64,000 nt of DNA from Hyphomicrobiales bacterium (GTDB lineage Bacteria; Pseudomonadota; Alphaproteobacteria; Rhizobiales; Rhizobiaceae). A program made the position numbers and the translations under genes. Within the stretch, counting starts at the first letter, position 1. Each line of letters starts with the position of its first letter. The stretch covers positions 310,001 through 374,000 of the forward strand of contig UBNV01000003.1 of the NCBI GenBank assembly GCA_900466945.1. Direction: 5' to 3'. A model generated the notes under the pieces. That model had not been told where the DNA came from, did no database searches, and saw nothing but the letters and a program-made list of their open reading frames with translations. Of the stretch, positions 22,981 through 32,002 are shown piece after piece.

Positions 22981-23687
22981 ACATAATGATCATAGAAGAT
23001 CAGCGCGACGTCGTTGATATGTTGCGGCTGAACTGGTCGGATTCGCGAGACCGGCTGGATTGCCTTGCATCCGTGAAGCAGGCGAACCGCTTCATCCATT
23101 CCAACGAACTCGCCGCCTATGATTGCATCCTCATCGACATCAACCTGACAGACGGTAGCGGCCTTGAGGTGCTTCGCAGTGCACGCGCGCGCTCCAATAT
23201 CCCGATTGTCATGATCTCGGGTGCCGGCGATGCCGACAGCCGCGCGGACGCCATCAGCGTTGGTGCAGACGACTACGTGATGAAGCCATTTAGTGTGAAG
23301 GAACTGCGGGCCCGCGTTCATCGTCTGCACGAAGCGCGTTCGGGCCGCAACGCCGCCCGGCAGGGCCTTGCTTTCAAGGTTGGCAATATCGAATGCGACA
23401 TCGGACGCCTGTCGATGGATTTCGACGGCGCCAGTCAGCCGCTGACTGCCCTGGAAGGGCGGATCCTGCAGGTTCTTCACGCCTCTGTCGGTGAGGACTG
23501 CCCGAAGTCGTGCATCGCGCGCCAGGCACTCTTTCGGGAATATGATCCGCGCGACAAGACGATCGACGTGTACATCAACCGGCTTCGCGGAAAGCTCGCG
23601 GAACTCGATGCCGCCAGCGGTGAGGTTATCAAGACGATCCGCGGCGTGGGCTATCGCTTGAGCGAAATCCAGCAATTGCAGGAGTAA
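22977..23687 (+). CDS. OmpR/PhoB-family response regulator
   Basis: A 236-residue regulator. The receiver domain (about 1-115) has the acidic pair in IIEDQRD, the phospho-acceptor Asp54 in LIDINLTDG, the switch Ser/Thr region MISGAGD and Lys in VMKPFSV. The C-terminal winged helix (about 130-232) has the typical end DVYINRLRGKL and TIRGVGYRL. It starts inside the PilZ-like gene's stop codon and is followed 8 bases later by the GAF-EAL gene. No histidine kinase is in the operon; the divergent hybrid kinase at 19465 is the nearest candidate phosphate donor. Confidence 0.92.
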   Translation: MNIMIIEDQRDVVDMLRLNWSDSRDRLDCLASVKQANRFIHSNELAAYDCILIDINLTDGSGLEVLRSARARSNIPIVMISGAGDADSRADAISVGADDYVMKPFSVKELRARVHRLHEARSGRNAARQGLAFKVGNIECDIGRLSMDFDGASQPLTALEGRILQVLHASVGEDCPKSCIARQALFREYDPRDKTIDVYINRLRGKLAELDAASGEVIKTIRGVGYRLSEIQQLQE

Positions 23688-23695
23688 GTGGCCAG

Positions 23696-25051
23696 ATGCC
23701 CCAGTTGCTAGATCGTCGTGTTCTTTACCAGGGAAAGGTCGGCCCCGATCGATCCGAGCCGAATGAAGCGGCTCGCCTCAAGCGGTTGAGAGAAGTTTCC
23801 AGCGTGTCGTCCGGCGCGGATCCGGTGCTCGACGCGCTGGTCGACGCCGCCTGCCTCGCGGCCGACACGCCGATCGGCCTGATCACCTTACTGGACGGTG
23901 AACGCCAATGGTTCAAGGCAAAACGGGGCATCGAAGGGTGCGGCTCCAGCCGCGCTGATGCTTTCTGCGACCACACGATCCGGTCATCGGTGCCCTTCGT
24001 AGTCCCGGATACCGCGCGGGATGCCCGCTTCGCCGACAATCCATTTGTGACCGGGGGTGAGCGGATCCGCTTCTATGCGGGCATCCCGCTGGAAATAGAA
24101 CCGGGGGTTCGGCTCGGCTCGCTGTGTGTTCTCGATCGCGTGCCGCGGCGTCTCGGGCCCGAGGTGCGCGGCTTGCTGGAACGGCTGGCACGTTGCGCCG
24201 CGGAACGGCTCCTGCAAACTGAAGACCGGTATCTGTTGTCACGGGTTGACTCAGGCAGGCTCGATAACGCGAAAGCCGACAAGGCGGCGCTGGCGCTTGC
24301 GGAAGAGGCGCTCGCCGACGATCTCTTCGTACTTCATTACCAACCGAAAATCGCGCTCGATACGGGCCGACGTGTCGGGTTCGAGGCCCTCCTGAGGCTG
24401 CGGAAGCCCGACGGTTCTGTGCTTGCTCCGGCGGCTTTTGCTGCAGCTCTCATTGAGCCGACACTGTCCAGGCGTATCGGTATGCATGTGCTCAGGTGCG
24501 CGGTCGCACAGGCCCGGGCGTGGCAGGCAGCCGGCATCGAGTTCGGGCATATCGCGATCAACGTCTCGTCCTCGCAGTTCGCACCATCGCCAGGCAGCCC
24601 CGGCTTGGTCGATGAAATCCTGGGCGCGACCCGATCGGCAGGGCTGTCGCCCAAACACATCCAGATCGAAGTCACCGAAGGCGTCATGCTGTCGGAGCAG
24701 AGCGGCGCAATAGGCACGCAACTCGAGGCGCTGCGCGCGGCGGGCTTCATCGTCGCCTTCGACGATTTTGGCACAGGCTTCGCCTCTCTCGTGCATTTGA
24801 AGGAATTCGCCTATGACCAGATCAAGATCGATGGCGCCTTTGTGCGCGCGATGACCGGCTCCACCGCCGATCATGCCATCGTGAAGGCGATCGTGGACAT
24901 GGCAAGGGCAATGGGAAAGCAGGTCGTCGCCGAAGGTGTGGAAACCATGATGGAACTCCAGGCTTTGCAAGAGCTCGGCTGTCCCTATGGTCAGGGCTTC
25001 CTTTTCGGTCGCCCCGTGGATCCATCCGTTGTGCGTTTCTTTCCCGAATGA
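23696..25051 (+). CDS. GAF-EAL domain c-di-GMP phosphodiesterase
   Basis: A 451-residue cytoplasmic protein. Residues about 25-175 form a GAF sensor domain (GLITLLDGERQWFKAK, GSLCVLDRVPR). Residues about 200-448 form an EAL domain. The catalytic and metal-binding positions appear intact: the Glu of GFEALLRL (E230), Asn in INVSS, Glu in EVTEGVM, the DD pair in AFDDFGTG, Lys in IKIDGAF, Glu in AEGVET and Gln in YGQGFLFGRPV. It should therefore hydrolyse c-di-GMP. There is no GGDEF domain. The GAF ligand is unknown. The ATG at 23696 has GGAG upstream, and the gene is the last of the PilZ-like / regulator / EAL set. Confidence 0.93.
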   Translation: MPQLLDRRVLYQGKVGPDRSEPNEAARLKRLREVSSVSSGADPVLDALVDAACLAADTPIGLITLLDGERQWFKAKRGIEGCGSSRADAFCDHTIRSSVPFVVPDTARDARFADNPFVTGGERIRFYAGIPLEIEPGVRLGSLCVLDRVPRRLGPEVRGLLERLARCAAERLLQTEDRYLLSRVDSGRLDNAKADKAALALAEEALADDLFVLHYQPKIALDTGRRVGFEALLRLRKPDGSVLAPAAFAAALIEPTLSRRIGMHVLRCAVAQARAWQAAGIEFGHIAINVSSSQFAPSPGSPGLVDEILGATRSAGLSPKHIQIEVTEGVMLSEQSGAIGTQLEALRAAGFIVAFDDFGTGFASLVHLKEFAYDQIKIDGAFVRAMTGSTADHAIVKAIVDMARAMGKQVVAEGVETMMELQALQELGCPYGQGFLFGRPVDPSVVRFFPE

Positions 25052-25480
25052 AAGTCGGGCAAGAGGAAGGCTGCCTCGATCCACATTTGAGGTGGCAGTG
25101 CCCGTTGATCCAATGTCTTCGTTGAGAAGCCATCTTTATGGCAATTCCGGTCAATTTTCGGAAATGGGCGCCGATGCCGGTGTCCTCAGCAGCGTTATAC
25201 TCGCTATCATCAACTGATAGCAGACACTGAAAGTGCACTGCCGGCCCCACAGCGGAAATCATTTCCGCTTCGTGCCTCCACATTTATTCATCGCAGGCCG
25301 CGGATAAGATTTTCGACCCCGTGGCGGACTGCCATGACGACGACACCCTCAATCAGGCCCGAAGGTCACCCCATGCCGATTTCAGCTTGGGCATCAGTTT
25401 TGGGCATCAGGTCGCCGATGACGCCAAAACGGGATCCGGCACGACGGAAAAGCATGAGAATCAAGACTTTTTGGGAGAAT
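25052..25480. other. Gene-free stretch with two small palindromes
   Basis: 429 bases between the EAL gene and tRNA-Gln. It contains CTATCA-5-TGATAG (25204-25220) and GCGGAAAT-1-ATTTCCGC (25252-25268). Neither is followed by a T-run. Longer open frames here lack recognisable domains. The palindromes could be regulator sites or mRNA-end stems. Confidence 0.4.
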
Positions 25481-25554
25481 TGGCTGGGGAACCTGGATTC
25501 GAACCAAGATTAACGGAGTCAGAGTCCGTCGTTCTACCGTTGAACTATTCCCCA
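25481..25554 (-). tRNA. tRNA-Gln (anticodon CTG)
   Basis: A full cloverleaf can be drawn on the minus strand. The acceptor stem is TGGGGAA with TTCCCCA, discriminator G and an encoded CCA. The D-arm region is TAGTTCAACGGTAGAAC. The anticodon stem ACGGA/TCCGT encloses the loop CTCTGAC, giving anticodon CTG. The T-arm contains GGTTCGAATCC. Length is 74 bases including CCA. It reads CAG glutamine codons. No integrase gene or repeated tRNA end is nearby, so there is no sign that it served as an integration site. Confidence 0.95.
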
Positions 25555-25864
25555 CCAGGGTATCGCCGCAGCGATCGGTGAGCGGGCTTATAGACAAAAG
25601 CTTCTGCGTTGCAAAGACCGATTCTGAAAAAAATGCATATGGCTGAGAAAGGTTGAATGGAAGTGGTAGCAGGCAGGCTTGGAGCCCGTTCGCCGGTCTT
25701 CGAGCGCAGCCTAGAGGCCGCTGCGGGCGCGCGCGGCGAGGAGCGTTCGAAAAACCGTTTGGCGGTGGGGGCTGGCGCTGATATGCTTTGCCCAACGAAA
25801 CGAATGATAACACCAGCGGCATGCGTCGATCTTGGCGCCTTGCGCGGTGCAGTGGATAACATCA
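25555..25864. other. Gene-free stretch upstream of ppx/gppA
   Basis: 310 bases between tRNA-Gln (-) and the Ppx/GppA gene (+). It should hold promoters for both, but I cannot pick convincing -35/-10 pairs. Open frames here are alternative frames without ribosome-binding sites or domains. The possible upstream start TTG 25832 of the Ppx frame lies inside it. Confidence 0.4.
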
Positions 25865-27511
25865 GTGACAGACCCCAATCGCGGCGGACAGCCGAACAGC
25901 GAGGGGGCGTCGACAGGCAAGCGCAAGGGCGGCTCTCCCCGTCGGCGCGGCAAGGGCAAGAAGGCGGGACCGGTAAAGAACGGTCACGAGGCTTCTGCCT
26001 CGGCAGGATCGGCAGTCTCGCCGGTCGCCGAGCGACGTTCCGAATTAGTTTTTGCGGATGGTCCCATTCGCAAGCGAAAGCGTCGCCGTCGTGGCAAGGG
26101 CGGCGTGGCGTCGCCTACAGACCCCAATGCCTTACCCAAGGACATGAGCGGACAGCCCGGCCACGGCGCACACGCGTCGGCGACCAAGCACGCGGATGGC
26201 TCGAGTGTAGCAGGGTCGGGTGCTCCGTCGCCGGCCGCGTCCTCGCCGCACTCTTCCCCGTCGGATCAGGCAGCCCACAGGCCCGGTCGCAAGCGCAAGC
26301 GCAATCGTAACCGTCATGCAGCGGCCCAGAAGCCGGGCCAGGTGCGTCCGCTCGCAGGCTCCGAGCCGCCATCCGCCGTGGTCGCCAAGACGCGCCGGCC
26401 GGAGCCGCAAATGGCGCCGGCCTCACAAGCGCGCAATGCCGCCCCTGGCCACGCTTCCGCGTATCTCCCCGACCGTCCGCGCCCCGTCCTGGACGCCGGC
26501 CCCGACGACCTCTATGCCGCGCTCGACCTCGGCACCAACAATTGCCGCCTGCTGATCGCCCAGCCAACCCGCCCGGGCCAGTTCCGTGTCGTCGATGCCT
26601 TTTCCCGCATTGTGCGCCTGGGGGAAGGCCTGGGCGCGAGCGGGCGCCTCTCGCAGGATGCTATGGACCGGGCGGTCGATGCCCTGCGGGTCTGTGCGAC
26701 AAAACTGTCCAGCCGTGACATCAGGCGCATGCGGCTGATCGCAACAGAAGCCTGCCGGTCAGCCGAAAATGGTGAGCTCTTCCTTGAGCGCGTCACCGCC
26801 GAGACCGGCCTCAAGCTCGAAATCATCAATCGAGAAACCGAGGCGCGCCTTGCCGTCTCCGGCTGCTCGTCGCTGGTCGGTCGCGAGGCGCGCTCGGTGG
26901 TGCTCTTCGACATCGGCGGTGGCTCGTCCGAAATTGCGGTGATCAAGATCGCCGACAATCGTTCCAGCCGGCTTGCCAACCACATCACCCACTGGACCTC
27001 GCTGCCGGTCGGCGTCGTCACGCTCTCCGAGCGCCATGGTGGCCGCGATGTCACGCCCGATATTTTCGAGGGCATGATCCGCGAGGTCGAGGGCATGCTG
27101 GAAAAATTCGAATGCCCCGACATCCCGCGCGGTTTGGACGATTTCCATCTGATCGGCACCTCCGGCACGGTGACGACGCTCGCCGGCGTGCATCTCGACC
27201 TTCCGCGTTACGATCGCCGCAAGGTCGATGGTCTCTGGCTCTCCGATGCCGAGGTGACCGCGATGCAGTCGAAGCTCCTGTCCTGGGATTATGCCGGTCG
27301 CGCCGCCAATCCCTGCATCGGGCCCGATCGCGCCGACCTCGTTCTGGCCGGATGTGCGATCCTGGAAGCGATCCGCCGCCGCTGGCCTTCGAGCCGCATG
27401 CGGGTGGCTGATCGCGGCCTGCGTGAGGGCCTGCTGACCGATATGATGGCCGATGACGGCGTCTGGCGCCGTGGCCGCAACCGACGCCCTCCAGTCTCCA
27501 GGGAACGCTGA
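25865..27511 (+). CDS. ppx: Ppx/GppA family exopolyphosphatase with long basic N-terminal extension
   Basis: About 548 residues from GTG 25865. Roughly the first 215 are low-complexity, rich in Lys, Arg, Gly, Ser, Pro and Ala, with basic clusters such as [12 protein letters not shown] and [10 protein letters not shown]. The catalytic core follows, with the actin-like ATPase phosphate loops [16 protein letters not shown] and [14 protein letters not shown], plus [10 protein letters not shown] and [13 protein letters not shown]. Ppx/GppA enzymes degrade polyphosphate or convert pppGpp to ppGpp. The basic tail could bind polyphosphate or RNA (inference). The start is uncertain: an in-frame TTG at 25832 and a stop at 25808 bound it, and no good ribosome-binding site is seen. 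The rlmE gene begins 2 bases after its stop. Confidence 0.88.
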   Translation: MTDPNRGGQPNSEGASTGKRKGGSPRRRGKGKKAGPVKNGHEASASAGSAVSPVAERRSELVFADGPIRKRKRRRRGKGGVASPTDPNALPKDMSGQPGHGAHASATKHADGSSVAGSGAPSPAASSPHSSPSDQAAHRPGRKRKRNRNRHAAAQKPGQVRPLAGSEPPSAVVAKTRRPEPQMAPASQARNAAPGHASAYLPDRPRPVLDAGPDDLYAALDLGTNNCRLLIAQPTRPGQFRVVDAFSRIVRLGEGLGASGRLSQDAMDRAVDALRVCATKLSSRDIRRMRLIATEACRSAENGELFLERVTAETGLKLEIINRETEARLAVSGCSSLVGREARSVVLFDIGGGSSEIAVIKIADNRSSRLANHITHWTSLPVGVVTLSERHGGRDVTPDIFEGMIREVEGMLEKFECPDIPRGLDDFHLIGTSGTVTTLAGVHLDLPRYDRRKVDGLWLSDAEVTAMQSKLLSWDYAGRAANPCIGPDRADLVLAGCAILEAIRRRWPSSRMRVADRGLREGLLTDMMADDGVWRRGRNRRPPVSRER

Positions 27512-27513
27512 CC

Positions 27514-28296
27514 ATGGCAAAACCACCCATCGGCGGTAACAGGACCGGCCGTAAGCTCGGCCAGAAGGTCAAGAAGGGCAAGCTCAAGGCCTCGTCCAGG
27601 CGCTGGCTCGAGCGCCACATCAACGACCCCTATGTCCAGCGCGCCAAGCTCGAGGGCTACCGCGCCCGCGCCGCCTTCAAGCTGCTCGAAATCGACGAAA
27701 AGCATCAGGTCCTGAAGGGTGCAAAGCGCATCATCGACCTCGGCGCCGCACCCGGCAGCTGGTCGCAGATCGCTGCCAAGGTCACGGATTCCTCCGATGA
27801 CGACATCCGCGTCGCTGCGATCGACTTCCTGGAAATGGCGCAGATCCCGGGCGTGAAGATCCTGCAGCTCGACTTCCTCGATCCAGACGCCCCGCGCCAG
27901 CTGATCGAAGCCGTCGGCGGCACACCCAATCTCGTATTGTCTGATATGGCGGCCCCGACCACCGGACACCAGAAGACCGACCATATCCGCACCATGCATC
28001 TGTGTGAGGTGGCAGCCCACTTCGCCGTCGAAGTCCTGGCCGAGGGTGGGCATTTCCTCGCCAAGACCTTCCAGGGCGGCACGGAAAAGGACCTGCTCAA
28101 CATGTTGAAGCAGAATTTCCGCCAGGTCCTGCACATCAAGCCGGCCTCGTCGCGGCAGGAATCGGTCGAGATGTTCCTGCTGGCCAAGGGCTTCAAGGGG
28201 CGCAATGGCCCAGGCGTGGTCGAGTTGGATGAGGAGGGTTTCGCCCGCGATCCGCGCGAAGATATCCCAGCCGACGAGAACTTGGATCAGGACTGA
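27514..28296 (+). CDS. rlmE: 23S rRNA (uridine-2'-O) methyltransferase RlmE/FtsJ
   Basis: A 260-residue Rossmann methyltransferase that 2'-O-methylates U2552 (E. coli numbering) of 23S rRNA, in the A-loop. The SAM site is [15 protein letters not shown] (about 73-87). The catalytic K-D-K-E set is visible as Lys in RAAFKLLEI, Asp in [11 protein letters not shown], Lys in FLAKTFQGG and Glu in [13 protein letters not shown]. It has a longer basic N-terminus and an acidic C-terminal tail than E. coli RrmJ (209 residues), as in many alphaproteobacteria. It is separated from the Ppx gene by 2 bases, so it is probably co-transcribed and coupled. Confidence 0.95.
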   Translation: MAKPPIGGNRTGRKLGQKVKKGKLKASSRRWLERHINDPYVQRAKLEGYRARAAFKLLEIDEKHQVLKGAKRIIDLGAAPGSWSQIAAKVTDSSDDDIRVAAIDFLEMAQIPGVKILQLDFLDPDAPRQLIEAVGGTPNLVLSDMAAPTTGHQKTDHIRTMHLCEVAAHFAVEVLAEGGHFLAKTFQGGTEKDLLNMLKQNFRQVLHIKPASSRQESVEMFLLAKGFKGRNGPGVVELDEEGFARDPREDIPADENLDQD

Positions 28297-28329
28297 GCAA
28301 CGAGCGGAACGGCAAGGGCAGGGGCCACC

Positions 28330-28713
28330 ATGTTCACCTACATCACTGTTGGCATCAATGATCTAAACCGCGCCATCCGCTTCTATGATCCTGTCCTCGC
28401 GACGCTCGGCGTGGAGCGTCGCGAGACGGACGAGAACGAGGCGGGTTATGGTCTGCCCGATGACAATCGCTGCCGGTTCTGGATCAACCATCCCTTCGAC
28501 AAGCGCCCGGCAACGGTGGGCAATGGCTCCATGCCGGCCTTCGAGGCCTCTTCGCGGGCAGCGGTCGATGCCTTTCATGCAGCAGCGATCGCCCATGGTG
28601 GCACGGATGACGGCGCACCAGGCATTCGCCATTTCCATCCGAATTTTTATGCCTGTTACGTCCGCGATCCCGATGGCAATAAGCTGTCGGCTCTTTGCGA
28701 GCGCCCCGAATAG
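28330..28713 (+). CDS. VOC-family (glyoxalase/bleomycin-resistance fold) protein
   Basis: A 127-residue vicinal-oxygen-chelate fold protein. The first half begins ITVGINDLNRAIRFYDPVLATLG and the second ends ACYVRDPDGNKLSALCE, both typical of the family. Metal-ligand positions cannot be assigned with confidence, and substrates of this branch are unknown. It follows rlmE by 33 bases and may be co-transcribed. Its stop codon abuts, with no base between, the stop codon of the convergent MFS gene. Confidence 0.85.
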   Translation: MFTYITVGINDLNRAIRFYDPVLATLGVERRETDENEAGYGLPDDNRCRFWINHPFDKRPATVGNGSMPAFEASSRAAVDAFHAAAIAHGGTDDGAPGIRHFHPNFYACYVRDPDGNKLSALCERPE

Positions 28714-30120
28714 TCACTTCACGCTGATCGTCTCGTCCTCGGCCGTCCGACGATAGCCAGACACGGCCGAGCCGACATCGCGGGGCAGGCCGAAAAAGGG
28801 CAGGATCGCAAAGATCGACAAGCCGGCGACAACGGCAAAAGCCAGGTGAAAATCGCTGAGCGACAGCGTTTCGCCTGTGATCCGCGTGCTTGCCTCGAGA
28901 ATGGAAGCGGCGGCAGCGACGCCGAGCGCCAGGCTCACCTGCTGCAGCACTGATGTGAGCGAGGTCGCCTGCGAGGCCGCCCGGTCTTCGATTTCGGCAT
29001 AACCCAGCGTATTGACGCCGGTGAAGAAGAAGGAGCGGCAGAAGCCGCCGATCAAAAGCACCGCCATGATCACGAGGATCGGCGTCGCGGGCGTGAAGAA
29101 TGCGTTCGCCCCCGTCGTCAGGGCTCCGAAGATGCCGGCGAGGATCAGAACGGTGCGGAAGCCGGCGGCGGCGAAGGCGCGCCTGGCGATGAACTTGGTG
29201 GAGATCGCGCCGACGGCGGCGATGAAGGTCGTCATGCCGGACTGGAAGGCCGACATGCCGAAGCCGAGCTGTAACATCAGCGGCAGCAGGAAAGGCGTGG
29301 CACCAGCGGCGATGCGAAACAGCGTGCCGCCGATGATCGAGGCGCGGAAACTTTTGTTGGCAAAGAGCGTGAGATCGAGCAGCGGGGCCGGATGCCGTCG
29401 GGCGTGGATGACATAGAGCATTATCGACAGGATGCCGACCACCGTTGCTGCAGCACCGACCCAGACGGGCAGGGCAGGTAGGCTCATCACGGACAGCCCG
29501 AAGACGAGACCGGATGCGGCGCAGGCGCTGAGCAGAAAGCCTTTCCAGTCGATCCGCCCCGTGTCGATCGGCTCGATCTCCGGCAGGTAGATGCTGGACA
29601 GCCACAGGCCCAGAAGCCCGATCGGAATGTTGATCAGGAAGATCCAGTGCCAGCTGAAGAAAGTGGTGATGAAACCCCCGACCGGCGGACCTGTGATCGG
29701 CCCGAGCAGAGCTGGGATTGTGAGCAGCGCCATGGCCGACACGAGGTCGCTCTTCTTCGTTGTGCGCAGGAGCACCAGCCGCCCGACCGGCGTCATCATC
29801 GCTCCGCCCATTCCCTGCAGGAAGCGCGCTGCGACGAAGGTGAGGAGCGAATCCGAGATGGCGCATAACAGCGAACCCAGCATGAAGACAACGATGGCAG
29901 CACGAAACACCCGCTTGGCTCCGTAGCGGTCCGCCATCCACCCGCTCAGCGGAATGAAGATCGCAAGCGCCACCATATAGGAGGTGAGCGCCAGCTTGAG
30001 CGTGATCGGGCCGACGCCGAGATCTGTGGCGATCGTCGGCAGGGCGGTGGCGATGACGGTGGAATCCATCTGCTCCATGAAGAGCGCGACGGCGAGGATC
30101 AAGGGCGTGATGCGATTCAT
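28714..30120 (-). CDS. MFS multidrug exporter, DHA2 (EmrB/QacA) type
   Basis: A 468-residue transporter with about 14 predicted membrane segments. The early motif LFMEQMDSTVIATALPTIA corresponds to the DHA2 motif D1, GWMADRYGAKRVFRAAI is the MFS motif A loop, and PALLGPITGPPVGGFI is the antiporter motif C. It probably exports drugs or hydrophobic ions with proton antiport from the inner membrane. The frame extends upstream to 30225, but the hydrophobic helix begins directly after ATG 30120; ATG 30126 is also possible. No adjacent membrane-fusion protein or dedicated regulator is present. Confidence 0.9.
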   Translation of the reverse strand: MNRITPLILAVALFMEQMDSTVIATALPTIATDLGVGPITLKLALTSYMVALAIFIPLSGWMADRYGAKRVFRAAIVVFMLGSLLCAISDSLLTFVAARFLQGMGGAMMTPVGRLVLLRTTKKSDLVSAMALLTIPALLGPITGPPVGGFITTFFSWHWIFLINIPIGLLGLWLSSIYLPEIEPIDTGRIDWKGFLLSACAASGLVFGLSVMSLPALPVWVGAAATVVGILSIMLYVIHARRHPAPLLDLTLFANKSFRASIIGGTLFRIAAGATPFLLPLMLQLGFGMSAFQSGMTTFIAAVGAISTKFIARRAFAAAGFRTVLILAGIFGALTTGANAFFTPATPILVIMAVLLIGGFCRSFFFTGVNTLGYAEIEDRAASQATSLTSVLQQVSLALGVAAAASILEASTRITGETLSLSDFHLAFAVVAGLSIFAILPFFGLPRDVGSAVSGYRRTAEDETISVK

Positions 30121-30354
30121 CGGCATTCCGGGCAGGGCGGCACAGGGCGTGACGACTCCTAGCCGTTCTGCGGTTCCAGGCAACCGGTCTTGCAGTCTGT
30201 GGCGCCAAAACAAGGGACGCGGCACGCGTCATGTTCCACGCAAATCGTAGAACGGCATCACGATGGTGTGAGAGAGCTTTCCGCGGATGGTCCGGCGCCT
30301 ATTTGCGGTGCAGCCCGCGATACGGGCGGAGGATTATTTTCCGAGGAGATTTGG

Positions 30355-31344
30355 ATGATTTCGATCAAGAGACGTATGCTTCTCGGTGGTGCCGGTGTAG
30401 CACTGGCATCCCCGATGATCATGACCCGGGCCGCCATTGCACAGCAGTCGGGCGCCGAGACTTCGATGGATATCGATCACGCCATGCCGCCAGAGACCCA
30501 TCGCTTCAATGTCGGAAAGTTCGAGGTTCTGGTGGTCAAGGATGGCGCCCGCGCCTCCGGCAATCCGCAAGAGACCTTCGGCACCAATCAGAGTGTGGAA
30601 ACCGTCGGCGCGCTGCTGGAGACCAACTTCCTTCCCACCGATAATTTCGTCAACAGCTTCGCGCCTGTGCTCGTCAATACCGGTTCGGACGTGATCCTCT
30701 TCGATACGGGCCTCGGTGAAGGCGGTCGTGCAAACGGTCTAGGCCGGCTGGTCGAAGGCCTGACGGCAGCCGGCTACAAGCGCGAAGACGTGACGACGGT
30801 GGTGCTCACCCATATGCATGGCGACCACATCGGCGGCCTGATGGAAGGCGGCCAGCCGGCCTTCCCGAATGCGCGCTATGTCACCGGCCAGGCCGAATAC
30901 GACTTCTGGGCAGACCCGGCTCGTGTCGGCACGCCGGCTGAAAACGGCCACAAGGGCGTCCTCGCCAATGTCACGCCCATGGCCGAAAAGATGACATTCA
31001 TCGGCGATGGTGGCGAAGTGGTCTCCGGAATCACCGGCATGGCGGCTTTTGGCCACTCGCCTGGCCACATGATCTACCGCCTGGAATCGGAAGGCCGCCA
31101 GCTGGTTCTCACCGCGGATACGGCGAACCACTTCGTGCTGTCGCTGCAGCGGCCGGATTGGGAAGTACGCTTCGACATGGACAAGGCAGCCGCGGCCGCG
31201 ACCCGCGCCAAGGTCTTCGACATGCTGGCGACCGACAAGCTCGCCTTCCTCGGCTACCACATGCCGTTCCCGGCCGTCGGTTTCGTCGAGAAGGTCGACC
31301 AGGGTTATCGCTACGTGCCGAAGGCCTACCAGTTCGACATCTGA
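30355..31344 (+). CDS. Exported metallo-beta-lactamase-fold hydrolase (probable Tat substrate)
   Basis: A 329-residue MBL-fold protein. The metal-binding signature THMHGDHIGG (His153, His155, Asp157, His158) is intact, and further ligands are probably His in FGHSPGHMIY and Asp in LTADTANH. The N-terminus SIKRRMLLGGAGVALAS has a twin-arginine pattern ahead of a hydrophobic stretch ending near AIAQQ, suggesting folded export to the periplasm. Relatives include lactonases, phosphodiesterases and uncharacterised hydrolases; a quorum-quenching role is possible but not shown. ATG 30355 has CGAGGAGAT upstream; the frame is open earlier without a site. Convergent with the ATPase zeta gene. Confidence 0.88.
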   Translation: MISIKRRMLLGGAGVALASPMIMTRAAIAQQSGAETSMDIDHAMPPETHRFNVGKFEVLVVKDGARASGNPQETFGTNQSVETVGALLETNFLPTDNFVNSFAPVLVNTGSDVILFDTGLGEGGRANGLGRLVEGLTAAGYKREDVTTVVLTHMHGDHIGGLMEGGQPAFPNARYVTGQAEYDFWADPARVGTPAENGHKGVLANVTPMAEKMTFIGDGGEVVSGITGMAAFGHSPGHMIYRLESEGRQLVLTADTANHFVLSLQRPDWEVRFDMDKAAAAATRAKVFDMLATDKLAFLGYHMPFPAVGFVEKVDQGYRYVPKAYQFDI

Positions 31345-31355
31345 CGACGTGTATC

Positions 31356-31380
31356 GGGGCCGCACGACCATGGCGGCCCC
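31356..31380. terminator. GC-rich hairpin between convergent genes
   Basis: GGGGCCGC-9-GCGGCCCC, an 8-bp perfect stem located between the MBL-fold gene (+) and the ATPase zeta gene (-). No T-run follows on either strand. It is a plausible bidirectional terminator of moderate strength. Confidence 0.45.
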
Positions 31381-31389
31381 GTTACCGGC

Positions 31390-31701
31390 TCACTGGCCGG
31401 CATAGATCTCGTCGGTTGCCTGGTCGATGAACTGATGAATGCGGCTATCGATATCGGCATCGCTTACATGAACGCCGGCCTGGCAGAAGTCCTGGCGCAA
31501 TTGCTCCAGCAGCCTGTGCGGCTCGACCACTTGGCTGGCGGCGACGGTGCGCGCATAGGGTTCGACATCGTCGAGCCCCATCGTATAAGCAGCCCAGCGA
31601 CCGGCCATCTTGCTGCCGCGCACGCGCGCCTTGAACTCAATTTCCGCCTGACGGGCGAACTGGTTTTCCAGTGCCTGGGCACGCTTCTTCAATGCGGTCA
31701 T
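31390..31701 (-). CDS. F1-ATPase inhibitor subunit zeta (DUF1476 family)
   Basis: A 103-residue helical protein matching the alphaproteobacterial zeta subunit family by length and by the pattern KKRAQALENQFARQAEIEFK, then RGSKMAGRWAAYTMGL and a C-terminal helical part ending DQATDEIYAGQ. Zeta binds F1Fo-ATP synthase through its N-terminal segment and blocks ATP hydrolysis, acting in the cytoplasm on the F1 head. The atp genes are not in the window. ATG 31701 has AAGGGGAT upstream. The family call is from pattern recognition. Confidence 0.82.
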   Translation of the reverse strand: MTALKKRAQALENQFARQAEIEFKARVRGSKMAGRWAAYTMGLDDVEPYARTVAASQVVEPHRLLEQLRQDFCQAGVHVSDADIDSRIHQFIDQATDEIYAGQ

Positions 31702-32002
31702 GGACGATCCCCTTCGTCTTCTTGGTTCTTGGTGCCCCCAGCCCCTGAGAGCAGGTCCCTTATATAAGCAAGGGCTTCAAGGACCGTGTAGCAGCTGCAT
31801 AAAATTCGAATGAATGCCGGATTTTCTGTATGGTCGTGCGGCAAGCCGGGCAGGCAGAGACTGTTCCACCTTTTGCTATTCCCTTCCTGTCATGAACGTG
31901 TTACCAGCCCTCGCCAACTTCCAAGCATTTCATGCAGAAGCGACCGAACGGGATTTACCGTTTTTCGGGCGGATTCTGCCTATTCAAACGAAGGAATTGG
32001 CA
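31702..32002. other. Divergent leader region of ATPase zeta gene and guaB
   Basis: About 301 bases between the zeta gene (-) and guaB (+). It includes the palindromic CTTATATAAG near 31760 in an A/T-rich patch that may belong to a promoter. The guaB frame is open upstream to 31814, but no ribosome-binding site supports an earlier start. No riboswitch-like structure was recognised. Confidence 0.4.

Noticed and set aside
25481-25554. Integration site (att) at tRNA-Gln
   Set aside because: No integrase gene, no repeat of the tRNA 3' end, and no island-like composition shift on either side.
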